64,000 nt of DNA from Stratiolaelaps scimitus (GCA_019614645.1 JABWDB010000008.1:1736001-1800000), one strand, 5' to 3'. Counted from the stretch's first letter, positions 47,900-61,300 are shown. A program made the numbers and translations. Notes: generated by a model not told the origin, from the sequence alone.

Positions 47900-48807
47900 G
47901 GTAAGGCTCAAACAAATATATGTGCAGATGGAATCACGGCGTGCGTCGTAAAGCCACTGATACACAGTTATTCTACGGACGATTCGTCCTCCAAGCGTTC
48001 GTTTTCCAACAGCCTCCAATCACTGTCCCCGATCGAGTAGCCCCGAAAAAAAAGTCCTTCTTCGAGATCCTCTCTACTCTCCATACGTATTCCCGCTTCA
48101 CCCAGAAGATGATGATTGTACCGGTGGACGGCGGCCGTTTGTGTAAAGCGCAACGTTGCCTCGCGTTGATATCTACCACGAACACAGTTCTACAGGTTGC
48201 TCCTCTGCTTGTTGTTTGTACACTGCGATTGTTGATCTCTTCCTGGCAGCGAACGAAACACGGCTGTGACCTGCGTGTTCTTTGCTGCTGCTGCTGCCGC
48301 TGTAAGGAGTCGACGGCTCGGGCGAGAACGTGAGAGGTGGCCCGGCTAGCCAAGTTGTTGGCGCTGCGACTTTTCCAGAGGGCTGGCATAAGTAAAACGA
48401 GTGCCGCAGCGATATACTCGTCGGCCGCACGAGGGAGGCTACGATTGTCGCTTGCTTTTGTGACGCTGATGGTAAAAAGGAGATGTACGTACGCTTGACG
48501 AGGGTATCGTTTTCAAACAACAACAGCAGCAACAACAACGACAACAACAAGAAAAGTTCCAAATAGTGACCGGCGTTCCAGTCAATGAATGGGGTGTATC
48601 CAAACGGAGTTTGTTTGACCCGGAGAGTGAGGCTCAGTTAAATTTGTGTAACACTTGTGACATTGCCTCTGTTGTGCAAGTGCCCGCGCCAACAGCAACA
48701 GATAGAAACTCCCCGAGTATAAAAACGGATACGTCCGAGGAACGACGCGCGCGTAACGTGCTTCCTGACAAATCAGCCGAACAGTTAGCACACGACGTCA
48801 TATCAAC
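47900..48807 (+). promoter_or_regulatory. Promoter and 5' UTR region of the ferredoxin gene
   Basis: GC-richer block with CTG/CAG runs (48280-48300, 48520-48550), directly upstream of the ferredoxin ATG. Open frames occur here on both strands at once, which I read as composition bias and not as genes. No TATA box is obvious. Confidence 0.4.
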
Positions 48808-50549
48808 ATGTTCGGTGTCCGGCGACTTTTCCAAGCGGCCGCCTTGCAGGTAACTAGTCTAGTTAGTCCGAGTAGTAGTAGTTCGATGGAAGAGGCCAGA
48901 GATAGTGATATGAGATAGACGGCGGGTGGTGGCATATGTCGTATTGCAGTTGTCGGGTAGATTAGATGACGACACGAACTGAGCAGTAATCGCGTAGTCG
49001 CGCAATGACAATGCGCTAAAGGTGATAAAAACCGACAAACGTGATATCGATATTAGGGTCGATATGGTCCGCGCCGCGTTGGTGTTAGGTTAGACGCTGG
49101 CCTCGTCTACAGCTTATCGTTACGGGCGGCAGGATAAGTGCAATACTTTACACATAGCCGCTCGCGGCTTCAATCGATACTATGCTTTGCAATTATTTAT
49201 ATATGTCGCTGAGTTACATTTCATCTTTGTGCCTGTGAATCTCAACGCGGAAGGACAGATGAGACTAAGCAACTAACGCCTAATTACGCTATCGGCCACT
49301 TGACAAGCCACTCGTTCAGGTTGGAACACTGTCTGTTCCAGTCAATGAGATAATAACCGCCTGTCACTTCTAACGTGGTAATAGCTCGCTTCAATATAGA
49401 AAGCGACCCTGGATGGGTTGACTAATTTTAATTTTACCTGCTCTTCACTGTTGTACATAGGTTAACTATAATGCATAGTTCGGTCGACCATTGCTGAACT
49501 GGCTCAAGGACACACAGGTTGATTTTGGGTAATTGGCCATCACTTTCGCGATAATGAAAGAAGCGGCTATTTCGACACCCTGGTGTCACTATTGTGGGGT
49601 TGAAGGAAAAATACCTATATAAACTGTCTTGCGAAAGGATAAGCCATGTCCAGTATGGATATATATTTGACATAGGATTTCCACTACGTCTTAGCTCAAC
49701 TGTGTGAGACCTGTACAGCGGCCTTGGTCACATCATGTACTTCTTCAAATTGCAGGCTGTTTTATGAGTTCGATATTACATCTAGATTGTAAAGTACTCC
49801 TGAGGTTCAAGGAGTCATGGTGGGATAGTTTTTTCGTCTCCTATTCGTTAATAGGATAGGTGTTTTCTTTATCTTTCTCTAACACTTCCTTGTTCCTGAA
49901 GAAAATCGCCTCCTCTTGATACGGTCTTATCCTATATTTTAGAATGAAAGGGCTTGTTGTAATATTGTATTTCTCTTGTCCGGGTACGAGCTCTGTGATG
50001 TGGCACGTACGTGCTTAACGTGACTTGTTAAATTATAGCTTGATCAAACTACGAAGTGTCAGGATCCGTCAAGCTCTCGTGCTCCGTTGGATCTCTTTCA
50101 CCGCTCGAAGAAAATTCAGCCTAATTTGGCCACGAATTAGTGGCGTGATTAAACTTGGCATTGTCCTTGATTGGCATGACTGTGCACCGACATCTACAAG
50201 CGAATACAATTGTGGTATATACGTATATAAGCATGATCTACTGAGTTGTCAACCTCATTATATCATCAATGGCAGGATTAATCGATTACTTGGGCTTCGA
50301 ATACGCAGCTATGGATTTTTATACTTGTATCTATTACGTATAGAGGTATGCTCCTATTTGATATCATTGCGTCTTAATATAAGACAAGGCAAGCAATTTA
50401 TTTAGTCATACGGACTCAATTCCGGTGTGGCTTCCAGAATATTTCTCACCAGTTGATCTTGAAATATAGGGTTCTATGTCAGAATAGAGTAACACCTATG
50501 TTGAATAAAATAAGAAGGGGGCTACTGACTCTTTCAGACAAAGTACTTC

Positions 50550-50606
<57 letters not shown>

Positions 50607-50607
50607 T

Positions 50608-50674
<67 letters not shown>

Positions 50675-52482
50675 TCTGTCCACTCTCTCTTGCGCTAGCC
50701 TTCCATAAATACAGCATGTTGTCAGTGAGATACAAATCGCTCATACAGTACAACGGCCACCACGCGTCCCCTTAAAGAAAACTAACGCTGGTCAAAATGA
50801 CGATTTAATATCCATATCCAATCAAATCAACAAATTCTTGACGAGTCGACTCAAAGCATTGGCATTTCAAATTTTAGGCGACCCGCCATCAAGGTGTGCA
50901 TCAGACAGCGGCCATTCTATCGAAGAAAGAATTCGACGTAACATTCGTTAGAGAGAACGGAGACCGCATCACAACGAAGGGAAAGGTAATCGGACCGCGC
51001 TCAATCAAACACTTTTAGCACACAGGAATTTTAAGGACGAAGACTTTTAGGCTGAGTGAAATCTTCAAAAGCCTGCGAAAGGCCTTCTCGGTCGACGATC
51101 GAAAGTCTTACTGTTACATTGTAGTGTATCTACGTGCCGATTGATTCATCCCTAACCATCGTGCGTACCATGGTGTACTGTAGTCTATCGACGAGCTGGT
51201 GGCTTGAGAAATACGCTGTAATAGTGGTCGGCCCTCCTCCCCCGCGGACAAGCCGAATAAATGTCTATCATTATCGTTATGGTGAATGAAGTGTTACTTT
51301 TGAATGCTACATAAATGAGTAGAAACCAGATCACCGCAGGTTGTCCTTATCGGTATTCATTGATCGCCGTACAATTTGAGGCGTTGCGCACGACTTGGGG
51401 AAGATATATAGCATATATTTATTAAGCACAGCTTTTTTTAATGGTAACTTCTTGTTTTCTCTCTGCGCACGTGTCTTTGATAGGTCGGGGACAGCTTATT
51501 TGATATCATTGTTAACAATGACGTTGATATTGACGGATTCGGAGCCTGCGAAGGAACTCTTGCCTGTTCAACATGTCACCTCATCTTCAAGGTTGGCTTA
51601 CTCTGTCCCTTTCCATTGCATCGTCTATTGCTATATATGACATATATCTAATATCAAGAGCGACCTTTCTCGGTCGTGTTCTGTATTTATTAGTTATTAT
51701 TATTTAACGAGATCGTCTGTTACGTGAACATAATGTATGCTACGAGAACTACTTCATACAATAATCGTTCCTTTCATTCGGGTGTTCTAGATAAATACTT
51801 TACAGTGAGAGGTAGCGCCATTTTATGCCAAGTACGTCGTATGTCAATTAAACAAAAATTAAACTGAAGATAACTCGATTTATGCTATATGCGTTTAACT
51901 GTATTGTCAAATTTATACTCCTTTATTATTTTAGCCAGAAGACTACGCAAAACTAAACGAAAAGCCAACTGACGAAGAAATGGACATGCTCGATCTAGCG
52001 TACGGTCTCACGGACACCTCAAGACTTGGTTGTCAGGTAACTGCCAATATATGAATTTTTAAGAGAATTGTATCTGCTGCTGTGAAGGTGGGTACGGGAA
52101 TAATTGTGAATCAATCTAGGTATACTATATTCGTATTATCTATAATCAGCTTTTTTACTGAGAGGCTGACCATTTTCGCCCAAGCTCGGTAGCTCTCTAG
52201 CCTCTCATGATATCGTTTAGAGCAATGCGCGATTCTTGCGGTGAAGTGTGTAAAATTAATCGCTATCAACTGTGCCATATGGTTCAGCGTGATTCGTAAA
52301 GCCAAGCGAGTCCTTGGCTTCCAAGGGGTGTTTCGGCCATTTCTTATTCCTGCGGTGTGTGGGTGTGTGTGGACACGTAACTCACCTTCAGTATTTTCTG
52401 ATCGCAGGTGTTCCTCACAGAGAAGGAGTCGGGCATGGAGATACAGATCCCGGCTGGAGTCAACGATCAGAGGGCTGCCTGA
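48808..52482 (+). CDS. FDX1: Adrenodoxin-type mitochondrial [2Fe-2S] ferredoxin (FDX1-like)
   Basis: Five phase-0 exons: 48808-48849, 50878-50985, 51484-51591, 51935-52036 and 52408-52482, making 144 aa. The start [20 protein letters not shown] is basic and amphipathic, as for mitochondrial import. The cluster ligands are C72, C78 and C81 ([12 protein letters not shown]) and C119 (RLGCQ). [20 protein letters not shown] is the adrenodoxin acidic/interaction region. The C-terminus ([13 protein letters not shown]) resembles FDX1 (VRVP..V.D.R) rather than FDX2. The role is to carry electrons from NADPH-ferredoxin reductase to mitochondrial P450s (ecdysteroid synthesis in arthropods), and in this family also to Fe-S or lipoyl synthesis. 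At 144 aa it has a short presequence. ATTAAA at about 52596 may be the poly(A) signal. Confidence 0.92.
50554..50668. repeat. Compound (CT)n-(AT)n microsatellite in ferredoxin intron 1
   Basis: About 22 nt of CT repeat pass directly into about 90 nt of AT repeat with a few interruptions. It is among the longest low-complexity tracts in the window. Confidence 0.9.
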
Positions 52483-53533
52483 TGTTACCATGTTGGCTGC
52501 TTCGGACGATTGTCAGCAAATCAAATCAATCGTGGTTGTCATATTGTTGCAACTGCCATTTCGCAATGCTAAAATTCTCAGCAGTGAGCATACTTATTAA
52601 ATGGGCCATTCTAGGGATTGTTTGCGGTGAGAATCGCGGCCAGTACACACATACATATATAGTGTAATGATTGTCCTTTAATCACTGGAGTAACTATTGC
52701 ATTTGTAATTGGAAAACCCATTGGAACGCATACTAGGCTGGAGAGAGTTTTCGAACTTCTAAGAAAACCTCACATTAGCAAGATCGAGAAAATTCCAAGA
52801 TTTAAGCAAACAATCCAATTTTTATTATGACAACCATTCTGTTGATTACGCCTCGTTCGGAAGAGTTGATTTTACAGGGTAAGTGTGAATTTTATATACA
52901 AACGTAGTTGTAGGACACATTCTAGAAGCGGGTTTCAAATGATAACAATCAAACGTGAAAAAGGGTAATGGTGGGTATAGATTACTTTCTCAGAATTAGA
53001 GAAGTTTAACAATACACAAAATATATAATTGTACATATATAAATATATATATAGGCATGACCTTATCCATGCACCTGATATATCTGCCAATAAAGCTATT
53101 TTGGATAGAATTGATCAACACGAAGCTGAGTTATTGCCGATTAGACTATCTGTTTTCATTTTTTTCTACTGTTTCCAATGTTTCGACGGAAATCGTCACG
53201 AGTAGAATAGCGACAACCGTAATGCGCATTGTTCTATATACCTTTGAAGAAAGCGGGGGGGGGGCGTTCTTATTAGAAAAATAATTCCAAAATCCATTAC
53301 CACAAGTGATGCCATAGCGTTTCAGACAGTGAGAAATGCCGAATCCATTCTATTTTCTATCCATCCAACTGACTATCTGCTAATCAGCACGGTGTCCCGT
53401 TTATGCTGCACACGACTCGTTTTTGCAAACTGAGGTCAAGAGGACAGTGTGCACTCGTCGAATGTAGAATCCCGAGTTAACCAGATTTCAATCTCTCTCT
53501 CACTCTCTGTCTCACGCGTTTTGAATTAGTTAC

Positions 53534-53715
53534 CTTCCTCAACAGCAAGGCACCGAGCACATAGAACAAGGTCGCTGAGAATCAATACAAAATAATTGTA
53601 GGCGAAACAGATGCAGAATCCCGCCAGAGAGCACAGGGTATCTCCCAGGGCGATCGTGATGCGGAACAAACCCAGCATTATCGCTATTGTTTGTTTGTGC
53701 ACCGTCAGGTGACAC
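53534..53715 (-). CDS. Possible orphan exon of a membrane protein
   Basis: On the minus strand, an acceptor (gccaaaaacag) at 53716 opens 60 codons that end at a gtaact donor (53533). The frame has two hydrophobic stretches, AIMLGLFRITIALGDTLCSL and AGFCICFAYNYFVLILSDLV, with several cysteines, like part of a multi-pass membrane protein. No partner exons were identified. A receptor or transporter fragment is possible; the family is unknown. Confidence 0.3.
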
Positions 53716-54180
53716 CTGTTTTTGGCTAATCTCACAGCAGGGTCAAGGCAAATAGGTTTTTGGGCGTATCACCGCTCCTTCCTACAGGCGGCACGCCGCG
53801 CGCGTGTCATGCGAAAGCTAGCATAGTACACGGTCAAGACAGTGGCAAAACACTCGAATTCACCGCTTCCGGATAGATCGTGTTGGCAAAATAGAAGGGG
53901 TTCACTGGCCTTGCGTCCATTTCGCTAAATATGAGTGACGCCTTGTTGTGGCTGTGCTGTATGTGTGGGCCTGTATCGCCGTAAGCTGAGTAGTGAAATA
54001 CAGCATAAACGCAACGTCACACCGGCCCATGACCCGTTTTTGACAGACTTCGCACGAAGAAATTTCTTTGGTTGTTGGCCTCGCTCCGCAACGCCGCCGC
54101 CGCCGCCCAACACTCGTCTCGGGGGAAATTCGGTCGCGTCACGCCAATCGTAGACAATCAGTGTCCGTCAAGCATTGTAA

Positions 54181-54263
54181 CCATGGCATCACTGTCGTCG
54201 GGAGCAGCATTGTCACCCAATGAAATGGGGTATTACTTTTGCTGGCTGACACTGGATAATGGA
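54181..54263 (+). CDS. Possible first coding exon, gene unknown
   Basis: An ATG in good context (accATGGca) opens 27 codons (MASLSSGAALSPNEMGYYFC, then WLTLDNG) that end at a strong donor, gtaagt. Just upstream is CCG-rich sequence like a 5' UTR. No second exon was found before the esterase gene. Without a splice it would give a 59-codon ORF ending at 54359. Confidence 0.25.
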
Positions 54264-56259
54264 GTAAGTTTAGTTTTGAACACGTTTAGTTCTGACAAAA
54301 GGCCGACCACGGTGGAAACTGCATCAGACGATGTTCGATACCAACAAGAAATAGAATGAGGTAAAAAATGTACTCTCTTTTTGGTGGGAACAGCAATATA
54401 GTGCGGGAATTTTTTGACCAATTCGGTTAACCTTTGAAGGTCATCGATAGATTCTCCTGTGCTGACTTTTCTTCGGTAGGTTTATAAACTCTGAGTGCAT
54501 AGATGTCCACACTGTTAAACATAGGTGTGCATGCTGTAAACTAGGCTGAAGGACCCTGCAAAGACAATAAGGCAGTTACGGTACGAACATAGGACCTCAT
54601 GGTTCGGCCTGACGCGTCTAGACGCCGTTATTTGGTTGTGGGTACATTTCGAAATTTGGCAGACGATGTACTTTTTCTGTCGACTAGAAATTACTTGTTG
54701 CTTTGACTTTAATCGTCCCGTACTTGGACCAATGAGACAGTGAGGTGCTAAGCAGGATTCGTTCTTCGAGATCATACATTTTATCAGGAAATTTCAATAG
54801 TTCAATAGCACGCCCCACGCCCGAACTAAGGCTATTCATCCGGACACAACGAACCGAATCCGATCATTTGCAGCTGTGGCTCGCCGCCACAGGAGCCCAC
54901 GCAGAACCGGGGGCACTTCATCGTTGGCAGTGCACAGGGGCGAGCGCGGGCCCGTGACCTGAGCGGTTGATCGCGCGTAGACAAGCCCGTAGGGGTCGTG
55001 TGGCCTTGAGGCCAAGACGGTGTCCCGCAACTCGTGGAGTCGTTCCGCAATTGGATAGATATTCGCACCGTTTACATATGTTAACATATTGAGATTTCTC
55101 GGACCTGATTCTAATGAGGCTTGTTTTCCGCGATTGCTTCTCCTAAATAATGAAGTGATGGTTACTATGGGATATAGGGTTCACTATACTGGCTGGTGAA
55201 AGCTTCGTGAAAACCAGTGGCGAATTAACAATCGGACAATTGTTCCAAATGTAAGGTAATTAATAGACGCAATTGAGGTCGCTGAGTCTCTGGCTGCCTT
55301 CGGTTTTATATAGGGGTGTGTTTTTCGACCCTCAACCTTGTTGCTGTTAAATTTCCCTGCTTGTTCATCCACACTCAATAGGACTTGAGGAGTTGACCAG
55401 AAAGGGAATCACCAATACTTAGCCACTGGTTTCGAATGCAGTATTACGCCGACATCACATTCGAACTAGTATTGAGCTTAATCCATCGCCATGCGAATTT
55501 TACTGTTCTGGGTATCATGATATGAATCATACATGCAACTATGCCCGCAACTCAGGTCTATCGAAGTCTGAGGAGGGCAGTTAGCCAGAAAATGCTTCCA
55601 CTTAGATGGAAGCCTAGATCTGTTCGTCAGAATTGCAAGTATTTGACGAGCCAACTTCCGAAAATAGCCCTTCGAAGGATCGTGTAGAGATTTTAAGTAT
55701 AAGATTCCATTTTTGGGGTCATGTCTTAAATGTAATACGTGCCGTCATGGCCGTAAGGCAATAGGGAGGCAATAGGGAGGATGTGCGCTGCCCGTGGCTG
55801 GGTCTGTACACATCTCACCGTCCCCTTACTAAACGAAGGCGCAAAGCGACACCGGTAGGGGTGGTGCTGTTGAACATCGTCAACAGTTCCAGAAGGAGGA
55901 GGTGGAGGCGGTCACGGTGTTGATATGCGTTAGCACAGCAGCGCCCCTCCTTGTAATAATAATAAAAAAAAAAGTCTATAAATGAAGTTTAGTAATCGGG
56001 ACATTCGATGGTTTTTGTTCCACATGACTGACTTCTTTGTAGACTTAATACTCACGCCTGCATCACATGATAAGTGTGTTGTTACGGGTCTCGAGATTCT
56101 GGTATATACCACGTTTATGTAGCGCGGATACAATCGCAAAAGAAGAGTCCTAGTTCATTACTCAGTGTGCTATTTGGCTATCTGTCTGCCTGCCTGACTT
56201 TACAGACGCTTGGGTTTGTTGATTCTCAATACCGCACGGTTGCGCGCGAAGCATTGATT

Positions 56260-58399
56260 ATGAGGGTTCGCTTGCGCGTGCGGTCTCTCGCTTTCTGTCT
56301 GTTGCCATTCTTCGTTCTGGACATTGTCGCGCAGGCAGACTCTCAAGGTCCGATCGTTGAAGGTGTCCAAGGCAGGGTCGACTCCGTCGACGGCCAAGCC
56401 TATGAGGCCTTTTTGGAACTTCAGTATGGCATTTTTCCCAACGAAAGTCATCGCTTTCAGAAGGCAACACTTGCCTCCGGCATCGTTTGGTCGCCTGCTA
56501 ACGAGGCTTCTCAGTGCGAGCAGAAAACTCTGTCAGGGAGTCGTGGGCAAAAGTCCGAAGAGAACTGCCTCCGCTTGAACATTTATCGAAAGAAAGGAAC
56601 GAGTTCAGGCGACCTGAAGGCTGTAAGTGGCGAAACTGAATGATGTACAGGGTGAATTAACACTACAAAATATTTGTCGACGCGTTTCCATTCGAGATGC
56701 TCAGTGATTTAGTAGACTTCGCCATTCGAAATGGTGAGAAGATTGTTGTCGCATTTTAAAGAAATTTTGAAGATTATTTTCGTATTTTGAAGAAATTTCT
56801 TCTCGAAGAAATTTTTTAAACATTCTTCTTGCATTTCGCTCACCTGCCGATAGGATTCCTGTTAGACATTAGGCACACTTCGCAATCTTCGACTGCCAAT
56901 TAAATGTCATGTTGAAAATATGATTGTATCTTGTATACGCATATGTGTGTCGAAACAAAACACGTTATAGATGGTATAAACAATTATTGGTGCGGTCTGC
57001 CTATAATATGCTGCGTATGTTTCTGTGTTGTGATTTGGCATGATTTCAGGTGGTTGTAATAATCCACGGGGGTGATTTTTTCTTAGGTTCGAACAATGAT
57101 CCGTTTTATAGTGGGGCACCGTTGGCAGCAATTGGGGACGTTATCACTGTCGTGATCAACTACAGGCTGGGTATCCTGGGATTCGCCGAGGTACGAAATC
57201 AGATTAAAGGCAACATTGGTCTGTTTGACCAACAGCTGGCGCTTCAGTGGATACAGGCTAACATTCGCACATTTGGCGGTGATCCCGGGCAAGTGACCCT
57301 CGCTGGCAGTGGGGCAGGGGCGATGTCGATCACCGCCCACCTAGTGACGCAGTCGCATATGGGCGCTCCGCTATTTCAATCTGCCATCATGGACAACGGT
57401 GTCCTGGATCGAACGTTCGTGGACGGCGAGCACCATGTCACTGCTCGCATGCGCGAGGTGGCGAAAAAGCTATGTCACCCGAAACCCCATGCCTTGGATC
57501 AGGCAGTGAAGTGTATACGGAACCTAACTGCTAAGGACCTTGTGGATGCCTCGATTCACTTCAGTGAGAATAAGCCGGTTCAGGCCTTCTACCCGACGAA
57601 GGATGCTGAATTTATACCGAATGGCTTCGAGAGGCCGAAGAAGCTAAGTGACAGAGAATTCCGTGCGGTTAGGCTAATGATAGGCTATGCGTCAGATCGG
57701 AAGTCGCTCTTTGCGAATGTAAAGCCCTTCGACACATCGGCAAAAATAGACAAAGAACGTAGTCTCCGAGACTTTATTCTAGAGCTTGCGAATATTCACC
57801 GATTTCGCCCGCTGCACCGCAGCCTGAAGGCTGAGCGTCGTACTAGAGAAGACAACTATAAAATGATGACCGAAGCCTATAACCTCAAGACTTCAAACAG
57901 AGCGCTCTTACTACGCAGGATTTCCAAGTTCATTCGCGACGGCAGAGTACTCTGTCCGACAAACGCGTTTATAACGAACTACGCTCGCTGTAACCAGCAG
58001 GTGTACGTGTACCACTTCGAGAGATATCCAAAGACAAGCTTTGTAGGGGCCGATAGCTCAGCACTATATGGGGAGCTTTACGAAGGCTCGTTTGAGCATT
58101 TCATCGGGTCGCCTCTGATCGCCGGCCGTTTCGACCTGCTTCAACAGGACAAGCAGTACATAAGAGAGTGCATATCTATGGTGGCTGATTTCGCCCGCGG
58201 CAGCGTGCCGTCCTTTCGACGCGTTGAATTTCCTGACTTCTCTGTAACTGGCAAAATATTACGTTTCGTTGACGAGAGCAGTCAGAAGCCGGTCGTAGCG
58301 AATACATTGGTCCAAGGTAAGAGATGCAGTAAGGTATTCAAATATTTCGATACCATGAACGCTCCAAAAACGAACCTGGAGGCACATCTTGAGCTGTGA
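56260..58399 (+). CDS. Secreted carboxylesterase/cholinesterase-family protein, catalytically dead
   Basis: Two exons, 56260-56622 and 57050-58399, join in phase 0 to give 570 aa, the usual length for the family. A signal peptide (SLAFCLLPFFVLDIVAQA) starts the chain. Family landmarks are kept: the FLELQYG...RF region, EENCLRLNIY, IIHGGDFFLG (oxyanion region), INYRLGILGF, GNIGLFDQQLALQWIQANI and FGGDPGQVTL. The catalytic triad is lost: the nucleophile elbow reads AGSGAGA, with Gly209 at the Ser position. The acid loop reads GYASDRKS, with Arg338 in place of Glu. The His position is Tyr465 (ELYEGSFEHFIG). It should be a non-enzymatic alpha/beta-hydrolase, as in adhesion or binding members of the family. 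No membrane anchor is seen. AATAAA lies at 58429-58434. Confidence 0.88.
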
Positions 58400-61300
58400 G
58401 GGAGCGCTCGGAAGCTGTAACAACGAGCAATAAATTTCGTGATTGATTTTAACCAGTCGTTCCCCCACGCGAGTTTTCAATCGATTCGCTTGTAACTTCG
58501 ACGAGAGCAGTGCCGCTTGGAGACGAGGGCGTATGTCGAAGCTCAAGCGCAGACCCATCCAATGAGCGAGTCTGATATGTCTCGCCGGTGAGTTAGGGCC
58601 AGCAATCTTCGTATCTTTCAGTCAGCCAGAGATTTCGCTTCGTTGTATAGTACGTGCTCCTGACGATCCGATTGCCATCGCTCCGATTCTAACGTCAGAT
58701 TGAGAAGCTTGAAGCAGATGGTCAGAGCTTGGGAAAAGATGTGTGCGATACAACGGTTTTTGCAGCAAGTGAGATTCCATTTTTTGCATTGGCTCGATGC
58801 GATGCATGTTCATCGGGTTTGGTAAAGTGGGGACAATTGTAGCCGCTATTGAGCCTCTCAATGATTGGGTACTTCCATTGGAGTGGTTTCACAAGCGGCC
58901 ACCTCTGATAACGGTAATGGAACATTTAGGGAGAGAAATCCATGCAGTTTTATTTTCCAGTGTTTGAAATGCAGATGGGAAAAGCCTTTTTTCTTTTACA
59001 TAGACCCACCAATGAAGTTCGAGAATGCTTTTCATCCGGATTTGTCGAAATGACCCGAACGGCGCACATTTCACACCAAACCGTACACACCGCATTCGAC
59101 CATAATTCGCCGCACAAAAAGGTTGGAGCCGGCCGAAAACTTGCTGCTTATTTGTTTTCAGTTGCTCGTCAAAGAGAAACACCTGTAAAGCTCTTCCAAT
59201 CTATGACCCCGTTGACTCCTGTTGGCCAAAGTGAATAGCACACAAAGGCTAATTTGGATTTCTTTAACTAAAAGTTCATTTTTGACAAGCAAAAATGACA
59301 CCTCACCTCGATTGTTCACCCTTGACTGATATAGCTTTACGAAACATGGTTCATCAAGGGGAGATACTTCGCATTTTATTTCTGTTCTGAAATAGTATTA
59401 TACCCTTATACTTGGTCGGCCAACTGTAATTTGTGTCGTCTCCTGGGGTGCATCAGCCAAGCTATGTATCGCGTGCACCCATTGGCCTCTGCCTGACAAG
59501 TCAAATACCTCAGTAAGCAGTAAGGGAAACCCAGCCAGCCAGCCAGCGAGGCAAACGTCTGTTCGTCATGACGATGCATCAGTTATCTGCAGCACTCTCG
59601 AACCTGCGATCTTCTCATTCTTCGCAAGAGTATATACGTATATCTACCTATCCCCGCCCTATAGCTGCTGTATCTGAGCTCAGATCTGGCGCTTCTAGAC
59701 AACGAGTTCACTAGTTCCTACCTCGAAGCGGCCCTCTGCCCTCTGAGTTCGGTTTCAGTTACGAGGAAGAAGAACAAGTGTTCTCCCTTTCAGCCTGTGA
59801 CTGTGGCTGCTGCGGGAACAACTGATGGCCTCCGCTCTCCGCCTTCTCAGTGCCGGCGTGCGGCTTTAAACGTAGCCATCTATATTACATCGTACACGTA
59901 CGCGGAGGAAAGCCGACAAAGTGAGTTGGCAACACGGGCAACTTGGCCCAGCTCAATCGGTAGCCTAGACGGCTAGCCAAGCCGCGCATTTCAGACAGAC
60001 ATTTGGTCAGGCCGCTTGCCCCATCCGAGCAGCAGCTCGCGCGGACCGAGCGCGCGAAAGTGCAAGACGCCTCAGTGAAGCTTAGTCTGCTGTACGTCCA
60101 CTCATTGACAGGGCATTGTGAGTACTTAGCCATAGAGATACAGAGCAGGCTGCTCGGGTTTATGCTGAGACGACTACATGGTCGTTGTATAGAGACAGAA
60201 GGCAAGCAAGCAAAGCAACACTGCCCGCAAATCAGTCGCTCGTCGAAACCTCGTCGAGCAATACGGTCCCACTACAGCGAACACGCTCGCTGTCGGCAAG
60301 CGACCGAAAAATATTAAGCCTGCGAATAATTGTGCAGCCAGCGTTCGAGAACCGGCATCGCTGTATTGTCCTGTGTATACACGGTTGTGAGCGGTAGGCA
60401 CAATAAGATTACAGGGAGAAAGATTACCATCGTGAGCTGCAAATCGATTCAATTATCGTTTGCACGAGTGTAGTGTCAATCAGTTCGGATATCTACATGG
60501 ATAGAGAGGTTTTGACAATGCCACCAGTTGCTTGATGGCTGATGTCGGCGGCTATTTTTGTGTGACGACCGAACGAGCGTACATATCTGTGTATTTAAGA
60601 GGCGAGGTGACCTTGATAAAGGTGTGTCTTGACAGAGACTATTCGCGATTGAGCGATTCTTGCATCTGTGCGCTCGGACGGCTTCGGTCTCGATGTGAAG
60701 ATATTGTGGGTCGACGGCGACACTGGCAATACGCAACTCTAATATTAATTTGTCATTGTCATTAGATACGAAATAGACCCACCCAAGTTAACCAGAACAA
60801 CGGCAAGACATGTTTACCTTGTCATGTCAATATATATCAAGAGAATACCGTTTGTGCTTTGTTGAATTGATCTTTTTGAGTCCACGCATAATGTAGATAC
60901 AAAAGCAGCAAAATATGATAAAGGATAATAAGCTGACGCCGCACTAATTTAATTAGAGAACATTTTTAATTATATAGTAGCAAGGAGACAATAATTCGAA
61001 CGCTTGGCTCAAGCTTGGAAATTGGTGAATCGAGAGTGCTGTGCGAAGTTTTTTCCAAGCAACACTGCAACTCGGTATCCGATTGTACTGAACGACTCAG
61101 TGAGGCAGATCTTGCCGCGGATCAAGTGAACCACAGAATGACGATAAGGAGTAACAACACCCTTACGTATAATAATAATAAATGGTTATTATGTCTCCAC
61201 GTTGCTAATGTCGTTCGCTGTATTTTCACACAATTGACGAGTATCCGTCCACCCCCGCCATGCCTTGAATTGTCTACAATGGCAATCATGACGAGGACCC

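Larger units (their letters stand above)
52483..56259. other. Intergenic between ferredoxin and esterase-like genes
   Basis: No gene could be assembled. Three exon-like ORFs are listed separately or in the findings (53534-53715 minus, 54181-54263 plus, about 54836-55087 minus). A poly-A/AAT tract lies near 55955-55971. Confidence 0.35.

Noticed and set aside
47973..48562. Minus-strand ORFs of 138 and 129 codons near 48 kb
   Set aside because: They lie opposite another open frame in biased CAG/CTG-rich promoter DNA, with polyQ and polyL created by repeats and no splice or domain support.
50025..50405. 126-codon ORF in ferredoxin intron 1
   Set aside because: It is AT-rich, lacks domain or splice support, and lies in an intron of a well-supported gene.
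51484..52482. FDX2-type ferredoxin assignment
   Set aside because: The acidic interaction segment and the C-terminal IP..V.D.R pattern fit FDX1 better than FDX2, though only a tree would settle it.
58942..59238. Degenerate zinc-finger-like frame
   Set aside because: Cys and His spacing (CLKC...H...H) is not regular and no second finger is present.
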